Positions 7,512 through 8,540 of a stretch of 8,540 bases of DNA are shown here, piece by piece (position 1 is the first letter of the stretch; each line of letters starts with the position of its first letter). Under the pieces are notes generated by a model. It saw only the letters and a program-made list of their open reading frames with translations. It was not told the DNA's origin and searched no databases. A program made the position numbers and the translations under genes. This DNA is from Pseudomonadota bacterium (GTDB lineage: Bacteria; Pseudomonadota; Gammaproteobacteria; Burkholderiales; Burkholderiaceae_D): NCBI GenBank assembly GCA_023392035.1, contig JAEVZY010000095.1, forward strand, positions 1 through 8,540, in the 5' to 3' direction.

Positions 7512-8540
7512 ATGGCTGGCAGGCAAGAGCAAATCCGCAAATTGGAGCAGGACTGGGCCAACAATCCGCGCTGGCAAGGCGTGAAGCGCAACTACAGCGC
7601 GCAGGATGTGGTGAAGCTGCGCGGCTCGGTGCATATCGAGCACACGCTTGCCCGGCGCGGCGCGGAAAAGCTGTGGACCCTGCTGCAGGAAGAAGACTTC
7701 GTGCCGACCCTTGGCGCACTGACCGGCAACCAGGCCTTGCAGCAGGTGAAGGCGGGCCTGAGAGCCATCTACCTCTCCGGCTGGCAGGTGGCGGGCGACG
7801 CCAACAGTGCAGGCGAAATGTACCCCGATCAGTCGCTGTATCCCGTGAACTCGGTGCCGCAAGTGGTCAAGCGCATCAACAATACTTTCCAGCGCGCCGA
7901 CCAGATCCAATGGTCGGAAGGGAAAGGCGACACCGATTTCTTTGCGCCCATCGTGGCCGATGCGGAAGCCGGCTTCGGCGGCGTGCTGAATGCCTTCGAG
8001 CTGATGAAGGCCATGATCGAAGCCGGCGCGGCCGGCGTGCACTTCGAAGACCAATTGGCTTCGGTGAAAAAATGCGGGCACATGGGTGGCAAAGTGCTGG
8101 TGCCGACCCGCGAGCAAGTAGACAAACTCAATGCCGCGCGCCTGGCCGCCGATGTGATGGGCGTGCCCACGCTGGTGATTGCGCGCACCGATGCCGAAGC
8201 GGCCGATCTGCTCACTTCCAACATCGATCCCATCGACCAGCAGTTCTGTACTGGCGAGCGCACCATTGAAGGCTTCTATCGGGTCAAGCCCGGACTGGAA
8301 GCGGCGGTGGCGCGCGCCCACGCCTATTGCCCCTTCGTCGACCTGGTGTGGTGCGAGACCGGCAAGCCGGACCTGGATTTCGCGCGCCGCTTTGCCGAGG
8401 CGGTGCATGCCAAGTTCCCGGGCAAGATGCTGGCCTATAACTGCTCGCCTTCCTTCAACTGGAAGAAGAACCTGGACGACGCCACCATCGCCAAGTTCCA
8501 GAAGGAAATCGCCAGCTACGGTTACAAGTTCCAGTTCATC
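7512..8540 (+). CDS. aceA: Isocitrate lyase, 3' partial
   Basis: The first 343 residues of isocitrate lyase, which splits isocitrate into glyoxylate and succinate as the first step of the cytoplasmic glyoxylate shunt; full-length proteins of this type are about 430 residues, so the C-terminal fifth lies beyond the window. Seen in order: the N-terminal YSAQDVVKLRGS region, the SGWQVAGDAN motif, the metal-site segment with D150-A-E152, the catalytic signature KKCGHMGGK with C188 as the active-site cysteine, the ARTDAEAA segment, WCETGKPD, and NCSPSFNWKK near the edge. All visible active-site elements are intact. The ATG at 7512 is supported by AAGGAG at 7499-7504 with 7 bases of spacing. An in-frame ATG at 7482 would add ten residues (MDFTHSRRSI) but has no ribosome binding site. 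A palindromic operator candidate at 7430-7443 suggests repression matched to carbon source. It is unrelated to the F-box gene before it. Confidence 0.97.
   Translation, partial: MAGRQEQIRKLEQDWANNPRWQGVKRNYSAQDVVKLRGSVHIEHTLARRGAEKLWTLLQEEDFVPTLGALTGNQALQQVKAGLRAIYLSGWQVAGDANSAGEMYPDQSLYPVNSVPQVVKRINNTFQRADQIQWSEGKGDTDFFAPIVADAEAGFGGVLNAFELMKAMIEAGAAGVHFEDQLASVKKCGHMGGKVLVPTREQVDKLNAARLAADVMGVPTLVIARTDAEAADLLTSNIDPIDQQFCTGERTIEGFYRVKPGLEAAVARAHAYCPFVDLVWCETGKPDLDFARRFAEAVHAKFPGKMLAYNCSPSFNWKKNLDDATIAKFQKEIASYGYKFQFI

Noticed and set aside
7497..8408. Long - strand frame opposite aceA
   Set aside because: It is the codon-phase mirror of isocitrate lyase, which carries intact catalytic motifs.

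Overview
The window looks like chromosome of a high-G+C betaproteobacterium, most likely Burkholderiales and plausibly Oxalobacteraceae (Herbaspirillum-like). The reasons are the codon use, a very typical ClpB, a Burkholderiales-style isocitrate lyase, and the pairing of a multi-cluster 4Fe-4S protein with a TorD-like chaperone, as found in betaproteobacterial formate dehydrogenase loci. The taxonomic call is inference.

Layout from left to right. (1) 1-2469, + strand: the 3' part of a large polyferredoxin-like protein, then a TorD-family chaperone 40 bases later. These look like one operon for maturing or serving a molybdoenzyme, but no enzyme structural gene follows within the window. (2) 2556-3095, - strand: a conserved-looking protein of unknown function, convergent with torD and divergent from clpB. 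(3) 3119-5816: a heat-shock unit, with a sigma-32-type promoter, clpB complete and canonical, and a strong intrinsic terminator. (4) 5863-7337: an accessory gene of lower G+C and different codon use. It encodes a 443-residue protein with a eukaryote-like F-box near the N-terminus, followed by eight or nine leucine-rich-repeat-like strands. It is preceded by a near-match to the HrpL 'hrp box' and followed by strong inverted repeats. This is the most interesting part: a candidate type III secreted effector. (5) 7338-8540: the regulatory region and first 343 codons of aceA (isocitrate lyase), which runs off the right edge.

The housekeeping parts cover protein disaggregation (ClpB), the glyoxylate shunt (AceA) and redox-enzyme assembly (Fe-S protein and TorD), and show no functional link to one another. 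The F-box gene has its own promoter-like element, sits between two unrelated core genes and behaves like a single-gene insertion. If its reading is right, the bacterium has a type III secretion system elsewhere and interacts with a eukaryotic host, where the protein could engage SKP1 of an SCF ubiquitin ligase. No tRNA, rRNA, CRISPR array, transposase or prophage gene was seen.
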